A stretch of DNA of 64,000 nucleotides, from the NCBI RefSeq assembly GCF_000346465.2, contig NC_034013.1, positions 4,943,791 to 5,007,790 on the forward strand. Reading direction: 5' to 3'. Made by a program: the position numbers and the translations under genes. Source of the DNA: Prunus persica. Its lineage: Eukaryota; Streptophyta; Magnoliopsida; Rosales; Rosaceae. This document shows, piece after piece, positions 11,933 to 23,225 of the stretch. The notes beneath the pieces are model-generated. The model was given only the letters and a program-made list of their open reading frames with translations. It was not told the origin of the DNA and searched no databases. Each line of letters opens with the position of its first letter. Position 1 is the stretch's first letter.

Positions 11933-13080
11933 CAGAAACTAAGGAAATCAAATGTGATTGCTCCATGCTGGTTACATCAAGATCTTACCATTTGCAGTCC
12001 ATGGAATTAAACACCGCGATATCAAAGGCCCTAGATGGGTATGGGAGACGAATTGATCCAAGCACACCGATAACGGCAGGTACACCTCGCTCCAATGCAA
12101 ACTGTAATTGTGCTTCATGATTATCCCGTGGTGTAAAGGACATGGCTAATACATTTCTCTTTAGCAAGTATGCACCCCAACTTGCAACCTGTATCATGGT
12201 TGGTCTCATTAGTAAAGAACCACATATGAACAAAAGAACTGTGTGTGAACATGTATCCTAGGATAGCTCACTGCTCACATACATACATGATTTAGCTACA
12301 TATATATAACACAGTATCATTGAATGTGCATTTGCATTCACTATACGCACAAGCAAATCTACCTAACATTCTCTGGAGACTGAAAAGCCATTGTTGTACT
12401 CATAGTCTTGGATTGACTAAAGGAAGTTAAGTCGCTCAAATTAAATGCAGATGACAGAATGGCAATGTGAAGCAATGAATGTACACATGCAAATGCAAAA
12501 ATAAAAGCACAAGCGTAGTTAAGAAAACCAACATACACCACAACCAGTATCCAATGCTGTCCTGACAGAGCCATCTGAAATCGGAATAACTGATGCAAGT
12601 TCGTCAATATTTGCACCAGTGCCTTGGGGGAACATTGTTCCTCCACCTGGAAATTTGAAAACATTTCCCTGAAACTGCACCCAGTTCTGAACAGCTTTCT
12701 CAACTGTCAGGCTTTTATAAGGGACGTTGGCATAGTGGACATAGTCACGGCCTTTAGGCCAGGGGAAAAGAGTCATATATCCTTTCCTTTCTGGAATAAG
12801 ACAATGCAATTTTTCCTCTTCTGGTGGACAATGCCTTTCCCTGTATATCAGAGGGTTCAACTATCTCCTCAATATTGTGAAGTGTTTCAAAGATCAAATT
12901 AGTAAAGACATTGCTGCAATCTGTCTGCTTGGTTACTGGAAATGCTATGCTATCTCCTTTTCCAAAACCACTCTTTTGCCATGCTCCAAGAAGGTAGAAG
13001 AAACAACACAGAGCAATAACAACGAATATGGATATCGTGCTTCTTGTTCTGTTTCCGGAAGAATTATGCTTAGATTTCAT
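9516..13080 (-). pseudogene. PMT-family putative methyltransferase pseudogene (four exons, several lesions)
   Basis: Exon-like blocks on the minus strand: 12537-13080, 11989-12188, 11048-11330 and 9865 down to about 9516. Together they cover much of a plant PMT protein (Golgi type II membrane protein, putative SAM-dependent methyltransferase of pectin synthesis; family knowledge). Exon 1 gives a short cytosolic tail, a membrane anchor ([16 protein letters not shown]), [15 protein letters not shown] and the SAM-site motif ALDTGCG. Later exons give [18 protein letters not shown] and [16 protein letters not shown]. Lesions seen: a deletion with frameshift before RERHCPP; an 11-base loss at the HCS of AHCSRCLIPW; an in-frame TAG after YKTWK in exon 3; a deletion after PPRIANGK; an extra T near 9549; and loss of the 3' end at the microsatellite. 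Splice sites are still consensus, so decay is moderate. Confidence 0.88.
11893..11929. repeat. (AT)n microsatellite in PMT pseudogene intron
   Basis: An uninterrupted run of about 18 AT dinucleotides lies between the exon-like blocks of the PMT pseudogene. Confidence 0.95.
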
Positions 13081-13409
13081 GATATTGTTGCAATTAACTC
13101 CCTCAACTCTGCACGAATAATAGAAAACTTAGAGTCGATTATTTGAAGTAAATGGTCAATAGTTGAGAACCGATAGAATAAGTATGCTTAAAGAAAAAAA
13201 AAATCATTAGCACGTTGCAGTCTGTTATAAATAAATAACATATCTCAATAACTTGATTAATTGTTCCAAAGTGTGGTTAATTTCTCCTAGCCAAATTTGC
13301 AGTCTGATATACATCAGATTTTTAATCAGCTCGACTTTTGGTAAATAACCTACCTACAGAGGATTTTGCACTCATTCTACTTTCAACCAATGTTGAAAAT
13401 ACAAATTCG

Positions 13410-13760
13410 CCCTCCATTTGGATGAGGGAAAATAACTTAGAATTTAGCTAAAAGTCGGGAATTTAAGAGGAGAAATTGACAATTCCCTGTTTGGCAACTT
13501 AAGTGCGGAATTTATTAAATGACGTGCGGAAAAAAATGTCGAAATTGGGGCATCAAATTCCCAAGTTTAATTTCCACCAAAATAGGTGTCACTTCACAAT
13601 TTCCATAGTGTCATTTACAAAATTCTGTCATTCACAAAATTCGACATACATAAATCCAAACACTGAAATCTTCAATTGCCAGAAATTAAAATTATAGAAA
13701 TCTAAAGTCCGTCATTTTATAATTCTATGTCATTTTCAATTCCTTCATCCAAACAGAGGG
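13410..13760. mobile_element. MITE-like element (about 351 bp)
   Basis: The left end reads CCCTCCATTTGGATGA and the reverse complement of the right end reads CCCTCTGTTTGGATGA, an inverted repeat with few mismatches that continues imperfectly inward. No coding potential. Length, AT-richness and TIRs of this 'GTTTGG' type suggest a nonautonomous DNA transposon of the PIF/Harbinger or hAT kind (inference). No clear target-site duplication is visible, so the family is open. It sits just upstream of the PMT pseudogene start. Confidence 0.6.
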
Positions 13761-14627
13761 ATCATCAGATCAGTACCGAGAAGTAACTAATTGACACAAA
13801 ATTTCGAGGAAGGTAATAAAATAAATCCAGATGGCATCACCGTTTCAAGATTGAGACATGAGAAACATGACGGATTCTGGATACGGTAAGTTTCTAGAGG
13901 CTATGAACTACGCATACATTTATGGTTAAGGACTTTAAGAAATAAGCAGCAACTAGATTTGTTGAAGAGAGAGTGAGTTTGCAATCACAGAGGATTAAAT
14001 GAACTAATGAAGGAGTGGATTAAATTAAACTTAGAGACTTTCTGATATATCCATTGTCATTGCTATTCCAAAATATGGGATTGGATTAAATTAAGGATTA
14101 ACATCACCCGTAGGCAAACGTTACATTTTTACTAATCTGTAGCTCTTTTCATTTTTTTTCTCAGTTGGATGCAACTTAGAAAGTTATCAATCATCCATTG
14201 CCTTAAATCAAGCTGCCCGCTTGGATCCTAAAATGTTCAATCCCTTGATCTGAAGCCAAGATGTACAAACAATGAAATTTATAACTAAATCTTAAACCTT
14301 TTAAGCCAAAAACAAAAACAAGATCACAATCTTTTTTCACACAGCCCATAAAAGGAAAAGCAAGTGCAAGCACAGATCTTGTGCTATTATACAGTGGGAA
14401 GAAAACAAAAAACCAAAAAAATGACATTAAAATGAAGCAAAGAAGAACAATGCATAAAGAGAAAATAGTAAGAGGTGAAAACCGGGATCAAATAGCTAAC
14501 CTGAAAATGGGAGAGAATGGTGTGAAAGCTTTAGAGAGATAAGCCCTCCAGTGGGTATATGGTATTTGAAGTTCTCTCTCCCTCCACTCCCCCCACAGTG
14601 CTAGTGACTAGTGAGAGAATCTGCGAA

Positions 14628-14663
<36 letters not shown>

Positions 14664-15159
14664 TTTGAAATCACAGTGAATGAGTGAGTGAGTGGGAGAG
14701 AATTTATGTAGAGCAGATAGAGGTATATAGGAAGAGAGAGAGGCGGTGGAGGCAATGTAGAAATTTGATGACTTTGGTCTTCAACTCTGCTTTGGAAACT
14801 CACTTGGTTGAATTTGAGTTATCCGCCGACAGAGCAATTATGCGCTACTCTCTGGAGCATGCAATGAGCTGTAGCCCTTCCGAGGACAATTCAAATCCCA
14901 AAATGAAACTACATAAAAGAGGTATCTATATAAATTACCATGCGACTTGTAGTCAGGGTGGAACCAAAAACTTTCGTACGGGTGAGGTATAAATGTTTCT
15001 TTTTCGGTTTAAGTAGATGCAAGGGTTGGAATGAAGTGAGCTAATTTTCACTAAATATACTAAATTTTCTAAAAGTAACACTAATGTTTACTAATCTGTT
15101 AGGAGGAATTGAATTGAGGAGGTGTTGGATTGAAGAGAATTAGATTCCGGATTCTAAAT
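13761..15159. other. Upstream/5'UTR-type sequence of the PMT pseudogene and spacer
   Basis: No exon was recognised. A (GA)n microsatellite of about 32 bp lies at 14630-14661 within a CT-rich region on the minus strand, typical of a plant 5' leader, and may mark the original transcription start of the PMT gene. Nothing else stands out up to the start of duplicated unit B. Confidence 0.4.
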
Positions 15160-17653
15160 TTATGCCAACAGAGTCAAAACCTCTGCAGAGAAGGAGAAAG
15201 AATTTAAGTCACCTGCACAGCAGAGCCAATAAGACTTAGATCCCCTTCCAATAGACATCAAAGTAGAGGAATCCCTTTCCACCACCCAATACCATATATA
15301 TAAACACCTGTTCAAACTCTTTTGAACAATGAACATCTGAAAACTGCTCATATTTTGATGTTTTATAGCTGCTTAATTTATTAAAATATGCCCAATATTT
15401 TTAAATAACAAGCAGCACATAAAACATGTTAGTTTATTTTTTGTAATTTAAGCTTGCTAAACTAAGCATGATTCTACTATTTAGATCTCCATGGTTTTAT
15501 AAATGGTATTATCTTCCTTGCATATTTTCAGGATTTTATACAAATTTCTTTACAATTTCAAAACTCGCAGCATTGCACAGGCACCATTGCTAGTTATAAT
15601 GCTAAAATCAAAGTGTCTTTAATTTCTCCATTGGTTCAATAACAAAAAGAGTTGAACATGAATAGGGTACAACAAAACTTATAATTTGGCATACTTCTTT
15701 ACAGCATCACCGGCATCTTTTGCATGCTCTGGCACAGGCATGTTGCATAAAAGAGTAACTCTGGATGATGATACTATGGATTTGATGTCTGAGTTTGAAG
15801 GATTAATCTTCCACAGTCTCACCTCCCAAACCTGCCCAAAATTGGCAAATCAAAACAACTTTGAATGATATAATCTGTTTATTGAATATATTAAGTAAAT
15901 GAAATGATAAATAGATGAAAGATTAAAATATAAAAAACCAATGTGGAGGGCATTGGCATTCACATTTCCCCAGTATGAAATGGTGGCGGGATAGTCTGGA
16001 TGCTGCCAACATGATTATTATATTTCCAGTAGGAAATTGTCTGTAAATGGAGTGATGGAAAGAATGAGATGGAAAATTTTGACCCTATATGGATAATGTT
16101 GTAGAGAAGGTAAAACCGTATACAATTTCTAAATGTCATTTGTTTCTTGGACACCTACACTACAACTATTGTTGTATTAGCAGTTGTAATTACTGTTAAT
16201 TGGAAGTGATACTTGATGATGAAGTGATGTAGGATATGGGTGAATTGAGAATTTAGGTAGTTTAGCGGAAGCAAAAACAGTGAAAAACAGAAAATAGAAC
16301 AAAAGGGATAGGTCTGGAATCTCTCCAAGAATTTGGCTCCACACCAAGTAGTCTTCACTGGAAAATAAACTTTACTCAATATTCAAATCTCAACTCCCAT
16401 AATGAATTACAGAAGGGGTATTTATCATAGTAAACTTATTTTAGGAAAGAAATCCTAATCCAAATAAAATAGCAAACTTAGAAATCCTACTCAAATCTAA
16501 AAAAACTAAAAATCATGAATCTAGAAAACTTAGAGAACCTACGAACTAACAAATAAATTAGGAAACTAATTAATAATTCCCTCTTCCATCTCTTTCGTTT
16601 GTAAACCCGAATGGTTGACAAAGATGTCCTCATCATGAAGACTGGAGAGGACTAGAAGCCTGGGAGATGGATTATAATTAAGAAGACAAGGAGGATAGGA
16701 ATGCGACGGTGAAGAGCAGAGGAACCTGAATGGTTTTGCCAAGATTGACAGGCGTGGCTTCAGCGAAGATACGGTCACCAAGCTCAGCACGCTTCAAATG
16801 GTTGATGCTGAGGTGAATCCCAGCCACCCTTTGAAAACCAGAGGCCAGGTGGGCTCCTATGCTAGCCAGAGACTCAGCTATGAGAGCTGATACCCCTCCA
16901 TGCAACACCTTGAAAGGCTGGTCTCAGCAGCAAAGAACAGTTAGTCATATTACTTATTTCATTAACATCTTCTTTTACACTTTCAGCAGGAAAAAGATTT
17001 ATCATATGAACAAACAAACAAAGATAGAAAGAAAGAAAGAAGATGATGACCTGACAGCACTTTTGGGTGACATGGAGGTGACCGGAGACCTTTTTTGGGG
17101 TTACCTCTTCAATCTCGAACCCAATTTCATGAAGGGGAACATCCAAAGCCTCCGTCTTTGACCGCGGTGATGGTGGTGGTGGTGCTGATGATGGCTTGGA
17201 TTGGGACCGGGAAGCCATATCTATATCAATATAAATATATATATATCAGTGTTTATGTTGTTATAATTGTGGTATATATCTATGCTCTTAGTTTCCTTCT
17301 CTGGCCTTTGGTGGTTTCCTCTGTTGTATAGATGATAGAACCAACGCAATTCAATTCCCGTTCATTGTTGGCTGTTGTTTGTTTGGCTTTTCCTGGATGA
17401 GAGTGGGTGGGAAGACTTATTGCATTGGAGATGATGAATATCATATGACATACAGTTTGGTCTTTGGTTGGTGGTGGCCTGTCATCCTTTGTTCATCTGT
17501 TCTGGTCCAGAGATGGATAGATGGAAGGGTAGTTTAGTCCACACATAGCATTGTTGGAGACGAGGTTAGGTGGGAGGAGCGCCTGTTAATCTGTGATGTC
17601 TAAAGGAGGGAGGAGGATTAGGTGGCTAGGCTACTGGTCTTTGTCATCTGTTC
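15160..17653. repeat. Direct duplication unit B containing DHNAT copy B
   Basis: Second copy of the about 2.5-kb unit at 6655-9172, same orientation. Small indels distinguish the copies; for example unit A carries an extra stretch near 7436-7462 and unit B a TA-rich stretch upstream of the ATG (17219-17250). Confidence 0.85.
15679..17218 (-). CDS. DHNAT1-like: 1,4-dihydroxy-2-naphthoyl-CoA thioesterase-like, copy B (3 exons, 170 aa)
   Basis: Exons on the minus strand: 17051-17218, 16726-16917 and 15679-15831, with GT-AG introns in the same phases as copy A. The 170-aa product keeps FKVLHGGVS, the candidate catalytic Glu71 and the C-terminal AKL peroxisomal signal. Differences from copy A that I can count are S28P, N42K, R53K, a His-to-Arg change in GDHIFAEA, and Leu-to-Ile and Ile-to-Val changes in exon 3, all compatible with function. 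Both copies being open argues for recent duplication or continued selection. The promoter-proximal sequence differs by a short TA-rich insertion just upstream of the ATG, which could change expression (inference). Confidence 0.9.
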
Positions 17654-17734
17654 ATTTTTGCCATTATTTATTATTATTATTGTCCTTTTCTCCTTTTATT
17701 TTGTCTTAAATTTTCTCACACATATTGTCAAAGT

Positions 17735-17815
17735 ATCAAAAGGATTCGAATCTGAGACCACTCACCTATAAGTTAATGTCTTTTTTCGTTAGACTATACC
17801 ATGTTGGTTATTCCT
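17735..17815 (-). repeat. Possible tRNA-derived SINE head
   Basis: On the minus strand the sequence has an A-box-like 'tatagtctaacg' and, about 40 bp on, a B-box-like 'agattcgaatcc', the spacing expected of an internal RNA polymerase III promoter. No tRNA cloverleaf folds, so this is not a tRNA gene. No target duplication was identified. Confidence 0.3.
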
Positions 17816-18091
17816 TTCCTCACCTGGGCTCTTTTATTTAGCCATAAATTTAGACAGGAAGCCACTATCATCTTTTGTTTTATCTTTTCAGTGAATTAGC
17901 ACCTTATTTACTTAAATATCCAATAACTTTTTGTTTTCTTTTTAAGCCCTTTATCTAGATCTAGATTTTGGACAATTTAATCCTTGCGCGTTGCGCGTGT
18001 GTTTTGTATGCTCACGTATCTCAACTTTTTATTCTTACTTGTATAATATAAAATAAAATATAAAGTTATTCCAACTCTTTTCTTAACTTAC

Positions 18092-19212
18092 ATGGAACAT
18101 AAATATGGTCAAGATGTTGTTTCCTGGACTTGGATGATTTCGGGTCCTGCTAAGTGTGGCTTTGTAGAGGAAGCAATTCTTAAGTTTATGTCCATGGATG
18201 TAGAGCGTAATTATTCTACTCTTGTCATTGTTATGTCTGCTTGTTTTAGTTTAGGAGCTTTCAAGTTTGGTAAAGTTGTTCATGGCTATTGCCTGAGGAA
18301 TTTACGTGGAAGGAATATTATTTTGGACAATGCAGGATTGGATTTCTATTTGAGATGTGGGTCTTTGGTGAGTGCCAGGTACCTGTTTGTAAATATGCCT
18401 AAGAGGGACTGTGTATTCTTGAACTAGCATGGTGGGTGGTTATGCACAAAGAGGCTTTTGTGAAGAGGCAGCGAGGCTTTTCCAACAAATGGTACAGGGA
18501 GGGGAAGCTGAGCCTAATGAGGCTACCATTGTCAACATATCGTCAGCGTGTTCTTCGATTGGGGCACTGAGTTTAGGCCAGTGGATTCATCCCTATGTAA
18601 GTACGTGGCGGATCTCATGGTGAATGGCAATGTGGGAAATGCCTTACTCAACATGTATGACAAGTGTGGTGAAGTACGTATGGCAATTTCGGTGTTTAAA
18701 GGCCTGGATTGTAAGGATATCATTTCGTGGAGCAACAGCTCTTTTCGCTTATGCTAGTCCATGGGGTTCCTCCTGATGACGTAACCTTCCTTGGCTTGTT
18801 ATCAGCGAGCAGTCACACAGGCCTAGTTGATCAAGGGTTGATATTCTTTAATGCTATGAAAGATGTTTACGGGATTGTTCCTAAAACGCAGCATTATGCC
18901 TGTTGGGTTGATATGTATGGCCGAGCAGGGTTCTTCGAAGAAGCAGAGGGTTTCATTAAAGAAATGCCAACAAAAGCAGATGGCTCTGTTTGGGGAGCGC
19001 TGCTTAATGCTTGCAGGATTCATGGGAATGATAAGCTGTTTGAGAGGATCAGGGATGGTCTCCTCAAGAGTAGAGGATTTAGCACTGGAACTTATGCTCT
19101 ATTGTCGAATATGTATGCTAATCACGATAGATGGGATGATGCTAATAAGGTTCGTGACGAAATGAGATGGATGAGGCTGAAGAAACTGCCTGGATGTAGT
19201 CATAGAGGTTGA
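18092..19212 (+). pseudogene. PLS-class PPR protein pseudogene, 5'-truncated
   Basis: Successive plus-strand frames give typical PLS-type pentatricopeptide repeats: DVVSWTWMISG, FKFGKVVHGYCLR, MVGGYAQRGFCEEAARLFQQM, LSLGQWIHPYV and HYACWVDMYGRAGFFEEAE. They are followed by the E-motif region with YALLSNMYANHDRWDDANKVR and the ending LPGCS. PPR proteins of this class bind organellar RNA (family knowledge). Lesions: the N-terminal repeats are absent (AT-rich noncoding sequence precedes 18092); a one-base frameshift with TAG at 18425-18427; another frameshift near 18597; and a deletion near 18737 that joins IISW directly to LFSLMLVHG. It cannot make a full protein. Its 3' flank (19212-19360) recurs at 27538-27710, marking the edge of the NOG1 duplication. 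Confidence 0.88.
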
Positions 19213-20272
19213 TCCATCCGTCTCTCCATAGGATGATCTCAATACATTATTGCCATACCTGTAAAGTAGCTGCTGCTCCTATTTTTAGCTCTAATAGGAA
19301 ATGGAAGATATCGTAACACATTGGCATTCTTTTCTTTTTCTTTTTCTACTTGGAGCATTCACATGTTTTTAGATCATCTATCATGTGACGAGGTCCTATG
19401 CTGACCCATCCTCTATAAGTTTGTAAGAGTATTGATTCACAATCTGAAAATTAAGATGCTTTAGGGAAAGAGAATGAATATTGAGTATCTTAAACTATAC
19501 TTGAAATTCAATAAAACAAACAAAATAGTAATTTAACTTGGCCAAGTTTCACATATTGTCAAACGACAACATTACAAAAGCAAAGGGTAAAGACAAAAAT
19601 TTGTCTGTAAATTAAACTCCACTCAAAATATTGTAACTGAGACATGCCTCGGATCCAAAATTTCCTAAATAAAAACATAACTGAAAAATAAGTAAACTGT
19701 GAAGACTCTGGTTGCATGATCCCGCGTGCTGCAATATCCTGCCAAACCAGAGATGAAAGAACTAAGTTCTTTTTCAGCAGCAAGTACAGTCCATGGTGCA
19801 TACAACAAAGCACAAGTCTACCTCCCTGCAAGAAGAAAAAGTATACTGATTGCTTGCAGAAACATAAAAAACATTGAGCACATGACAAATATACTACTTC
19901 AGTCTTAATACCTTCAATAGTATGAAATCAAATCAACACCACAGAACAGGAGATTAATTTTAATGATCAATATGACACTAGCATTTCCTAACGGACCAAA
20001 AACTTCCATCTGGTAGCTACGAGAATGTTATTCTCACATGTACGCATCTGATACACGGAAGCATAGGTTGATGAGGTATGCATGTAATAGACACAAAAAA
20101 TAGAATGCAACTGGTCCCATAAATCATGTAATTTGCATAAAGCATACGCATACCTAAAGCTGGTCAGAGAAAAAGGAAAATCAGCATATATATAACTGTT
20201 TCCCATGAGTGCTCAAAACAAAGACAAGCTGAATTGAAAAGTGATGCAATGTGTCTGAGTACCTCAAATATT

Positions 20273-22279
20273 TTAACGCCTTTGAGTTTTTCCAATTGAT
20301 CGTTTTCCAGAGAACAAGTGCTTTGGTTTTAAAGTGGGAATGACCCTATCTGCCTCTCCACGACGAGCATTCTTGTTTCTCATCTTATTAGATTTATTGG
20401 CCTTTTGTAGTGCCTTAGCCTTTTGAGCAGAGTCCTTGAATCCCTCTCCAGGGACAACTTCAGTTGTAGGCCTTGATCTTGACCTCGAACGGGATCTAGA
20501 TAACATGCGTTGCTTCTTGTTGGGTGTATCTACATCCATAGCATCACCACCATCAGTATCATCCCTGTCAAGTGATCTCTCCCTCTTCCGGCCCCTAGTT
20601 GAGACAGATCTGCTTCGAGCTCTGTTAATTGCCTTAGTAGGATCAAGTCCCAACTTTGATAGCTGCCTCCCCATTCTCTTTGTTGTGAACTCCCTGTCCT
20701 TGTCAAATTTCCTTGGTACAGTTGGTCGACTCTCTGCTGTACTTTTCTTGATTCTATGTTGTTGAATGAGCAAGCTTTTCTTTTTCCTTATCTCAGACAA
20801 TGTCTTTTGCTCTTCTGGAGTCAATTCCAATCCCTCCGTCTCAAAATTATCATCACCCTCATCTGCCTGCCGGTATCCTTCTTCTCGTTCCAACTCCGCA
20901 AGCCTATGCAAAATATCAGGATCAACAAAGTCGTATATGTTGTGCCCATCAAGAATTTCTGGCATGACATCCTCTTTCCATTCATGATTAGCTAAGATAT
21001 AGTTTTTCTTCAAACTGGCAGAGTATACACCTGCACCGCCATTGTCATTCTCCAAATCCTTTTCTGTGTTTCTTTTTTCCTTCTCTGCTGCTTGCTTAGG
21101 AGGTATACATGGGGGTCTTTCCTTGTTGTCACGTGGCTTTGGCATTGCAACATGAAAACGATTTAAGCAGACATTTATCTTTTTGGATTTCATCTTCAAT
21201 TCCACTCTCTGATTCAACAATCTCTCACAAGCTGAATTTTTTACAGTAATAACCCCCTCCTCGGTCAGAGTGCTCATGGTCAAGAGTACCTCCTCATCAT
21301 TGGTAGCCTCACCACCTTGACCAATCACTGTCTTCATAGCTTCAGCTTTCATCTCCGTGACCAACTTCTTGTCTTCCTCAGCTATACCGTCCAATGGCTG
21401 CAAATCAGTCTTGTTGCAGACAATAATCAATGGTTTGTTCATAAACAGAGACTTAATACTGTGAAAAAGAGCTGCCTGTTGGGCAATGCTGTACCCACAA
21501 GACCCCGAGATGTCCAAGAAAAACAGCACCGCAGCTCTTAAGTGAGCCAAAGCTGTGATGCTGCACATCTCAATAATGTTACGGTCTTCAAATGGGCGGT
21601 CCAAAATCCCTGGTGTATCAATTACCTGATACCTCAAGTATTTATAATCCGTATGTCCCACAAAGAGTGACTTCGTGGTAAAAGCATAGGGCTGGACATC
21701 CACATCAGCCCTAGTGATCTTGTTAATGAATGAGCTCTTTCCAACATTCGGGTAGCCACAAATCAATATTGTCCTGGTATTTGGGTCAATTGACGGTAGC
21801 CTTGCCATGTGTTGCCTAATTTGTTCTAGGTAAGCTAAACTTGGACCAATCCTCTTTATAACTGTGCACATGCGGCCTAGAGCAGCGACCTTGAGACATT
21901 TGCATCGGTAAAGTGAATCACCATACTTTAACAATTTCACATAATCTTTAGAAATCTTTCCAATAAGGTTCCTTGCAGTATTGATTTGGCCAAGAGCAAG
22001 CTTGTAATGGTCTTTGTTGTAGAGAACATGAAGGAGGTCGCCATAGAAAGGGTGGATGTCATCCAGCCTAGGAAACTCATCAATGATTGTGGAGAGCTTC
22101 TCATGAAAATTCTGTTGGGTATATTTTACTTTACGCATATAGAAAGAACGGAGGAGGGAAATTGCACAACCCTTGTGGACTACAGTTGGGGTCTGCCTCT
22201 GGGTGCGAGATAGGATGATGTCAATGAAGTCCTTCCCATTTGGTACAACAGTCATCTTCTTGAAGTTATATTGCACCAT
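20273..22279 (-). CDS. NOG1: Nucleolar GTP-binding protein 1 (NOG1), full-length copy 1, 668 aa
   Basis: A single coding exon on the minus strand; its start MVQYNFKKM is typical of the family and the length is near the Arabidopsis protein as I recall it. The N-terminal helical domain covers residues 1-165. The GTPase domain follows with G1 GYPNVGKS at 175-182, the G2 region AFTTKS, G3 DTPG at 221-224 and G4 NKTD at 289-292. The C-terminal third is charged and ends in an RS-dipeptide stretch and basic segments suited to nucleolar localisation and pre-ribosome binding. Family knowledge: NOG1 is an essential GTPase of 60S subunit assembly; plant NOG1 has also been linked to immunity. A 5'UTR intron (22294-22761) precedes the coding exon and a telo-box lies upstream. 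Oddity: the linker after PPCIPP lacks about seven residues (QAVLEAK) present in copies 2 and 3. Confidence 0.95.
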   Translation of the reverse strand: MVQYNFKKMTVVPNGKDFIDIILSRTQRQTPTVVHKGCAISLLRSFYMRKVKYTQQNFHEKLSTIIDEFPRLDDIHPFYGDLLHVLYNKDHYKLALGQINTARNLIGKISKDYVKLLKYGDSLYRCKCLKVAALGRMCTVIKRIGPSLAYLEQIRQHMARLPSIDPNTRTILICGYPNVGKSSFINKITRADVDVQPYAFTTKSLFVGHTDYKYLRYQVIDTPGILDRPFEDRNIIEMCSITALAHLRAAVLFFLDISGSCGYSIAQQAALFHSIKSLFMNKPLIIVCNKTDLQPLDGIAEEDKKLVTEMKAEAMKTVIGQGGEATNDEEVLLTMSTLTEEGVITVKNSACERLLNQRVELKMKSKKINVCLNRFHVAMPKPRDNKERPPCIPPKQAAEKEKRNTEKDLENDNGGAGVYSASLKKNYILANHEWKEDVMPEILDGHNIYDFVDPDILHRLAELEREEGYRQADEGDDNFETEGLELTPEEQKTLSEIRKKKSLLIQQHRIKKSTAESRPTVPRKFDKDREFTTKRMGRQLSKLGLDPTKAINRARSRSVSTRGRKRERSLDRDDTDGGDAMDVDTPNKKQRMLSRSRSRSRSRPTTEVVPGEGFKDSAQKAKALQKANKSNKMRNKNARRGEADRVIPTLKPKHLFSGKRSIGKTQRR

Positions 22280-22293
22280 CTTTACTTATTCGC

Positions 22294-22761
22294 CTGCTTA
22301 CAAAAATAAAACAAAATCAAGTTAACACCAAGGTTGATTACCATAGTGAGAATCTGAGAACTTCTCACATATTTATCATGAACCAAATTTTAGATTAATA
22401 CACCTACCCAATTAAATTAATAAACCAAATTCAGAAAAATTCATCCCACCCGCAATCTCATATTAATATTATTATTAATCAACCAAATTCACATATATCA
22501 AAAGCAGTAGGCATAATAAAATGAAAGAAAGTGAATTAACCACTGAACAAGATGCTTCTCACGACCAAGATTGCTATTAATCGCCCTATGTCAAGTGATC
22601 AGCTAAGAATAAAAACTTTAAAAAATTAAGCAAAACAAAATCCAATGCTTCTCTCTTCAACCGAATCTTCTAAAACCGAGATCTAATCTCATATTACATG
22701 ATGGAGTTCAACAAATACATATGATAAGAAAACAGAGGAAAAAAAATGTGCAAAGCCTCAC
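22294..22761 (-). other. 5'UTR intron of NOG1 copy 1
   Basis: On the minus strand the donor reads CCAG|GTGAGG at 22762/22761 and the acceptor TAAGCAG|GCG ends at 22294, leaving a short leader before the ATG at 22279. Copy 2 carries its solo LTR at the equivalent of 22510-22514, inside this intron. Confidence 0.7.
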
Positions 22762-22930
22762 CTGGATCACAGTTCGCAAGAATTGTTGTCAATCGCAACA
22801 CAACAAGAGGCAAATATAATGAAAATTAAGATGAGAAGAAAAGAATGTGAAGGGAGAGAAGAAGAAAACCACGAACCAGAGGCTGTGGATTTACAAATGC
22901 GATGCTGCTACGGCTGAATGTGAGTGATAA

Positions 22931-22949
22931 GGGTTTAGGGTTTAGGGTT
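22931..22949 (-). promoter_or_regulatory. Telo-box upstream of NOG1 copy 1
   Basis: 'gggtttagggtttaggg' on the plus strand equals tandem AAACCCTAA on the coding strand. Telo-boxes are known promoter elements of plant ribosome-biogenesis and translation genes. The position, about 170 bp upstream of the 5'UTR splice donor, fits the transcription start area. It is also present, with sequence decay, in copies 2 and 3. Confidence 0.75.
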
Positions 22950-23225
22950 ATTGTTTACAATTTTAACGCCAATTGTTAAATCATTTCCAAATATGTCCAC
23001 AAAAGTTTCAGCAATTATGTTTTGACCCGTTTGTTATATTTAAAATTGTAAAATCATCCCTGCCGTGTCTTAACTCGGAGTTGACCGTGTTTGGGGAGTG
23101 TCTTGACTTGACCGTGTCAAAGTCGTTGATCGTGTCTGAGGTGTGTCCAAAGCGTGTCCACTTATCAAACTATCTGACACTTCACCACTTCAATTATTTA
23201 GAGGGTTCGTACAACATAAACAACC

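Larger units (their letters stand above)
19212..23225. repeat. NOG1 duplication unit 1
   Basis: Includes the 3' flank of the PPR pseudogene, NOG1 copy 1, its 5'UTR intron, promoter and a promoter-distal stretch rich in 'gtgtc' phrases ending near 23225. Matching sequence recurs at about 24580-27090 (unit 2, lacking the 3' side) and 27538-31130 (unit 3). Confidence 0.8.

Noticed and set aside
17735..17815. tRNA gene
   Set aside because: A/B-box-like words occur (also at 31165-31255 and 45565-45640), but no cloverleaf or acceptor stem can be formed; kept only as possible SINE heads.
22931..22949. Interstitial telomere remnant
   Set aside because: Only two to three repeat units, at the same promoter position in three paralogous units; fits a telo-box promoter element.
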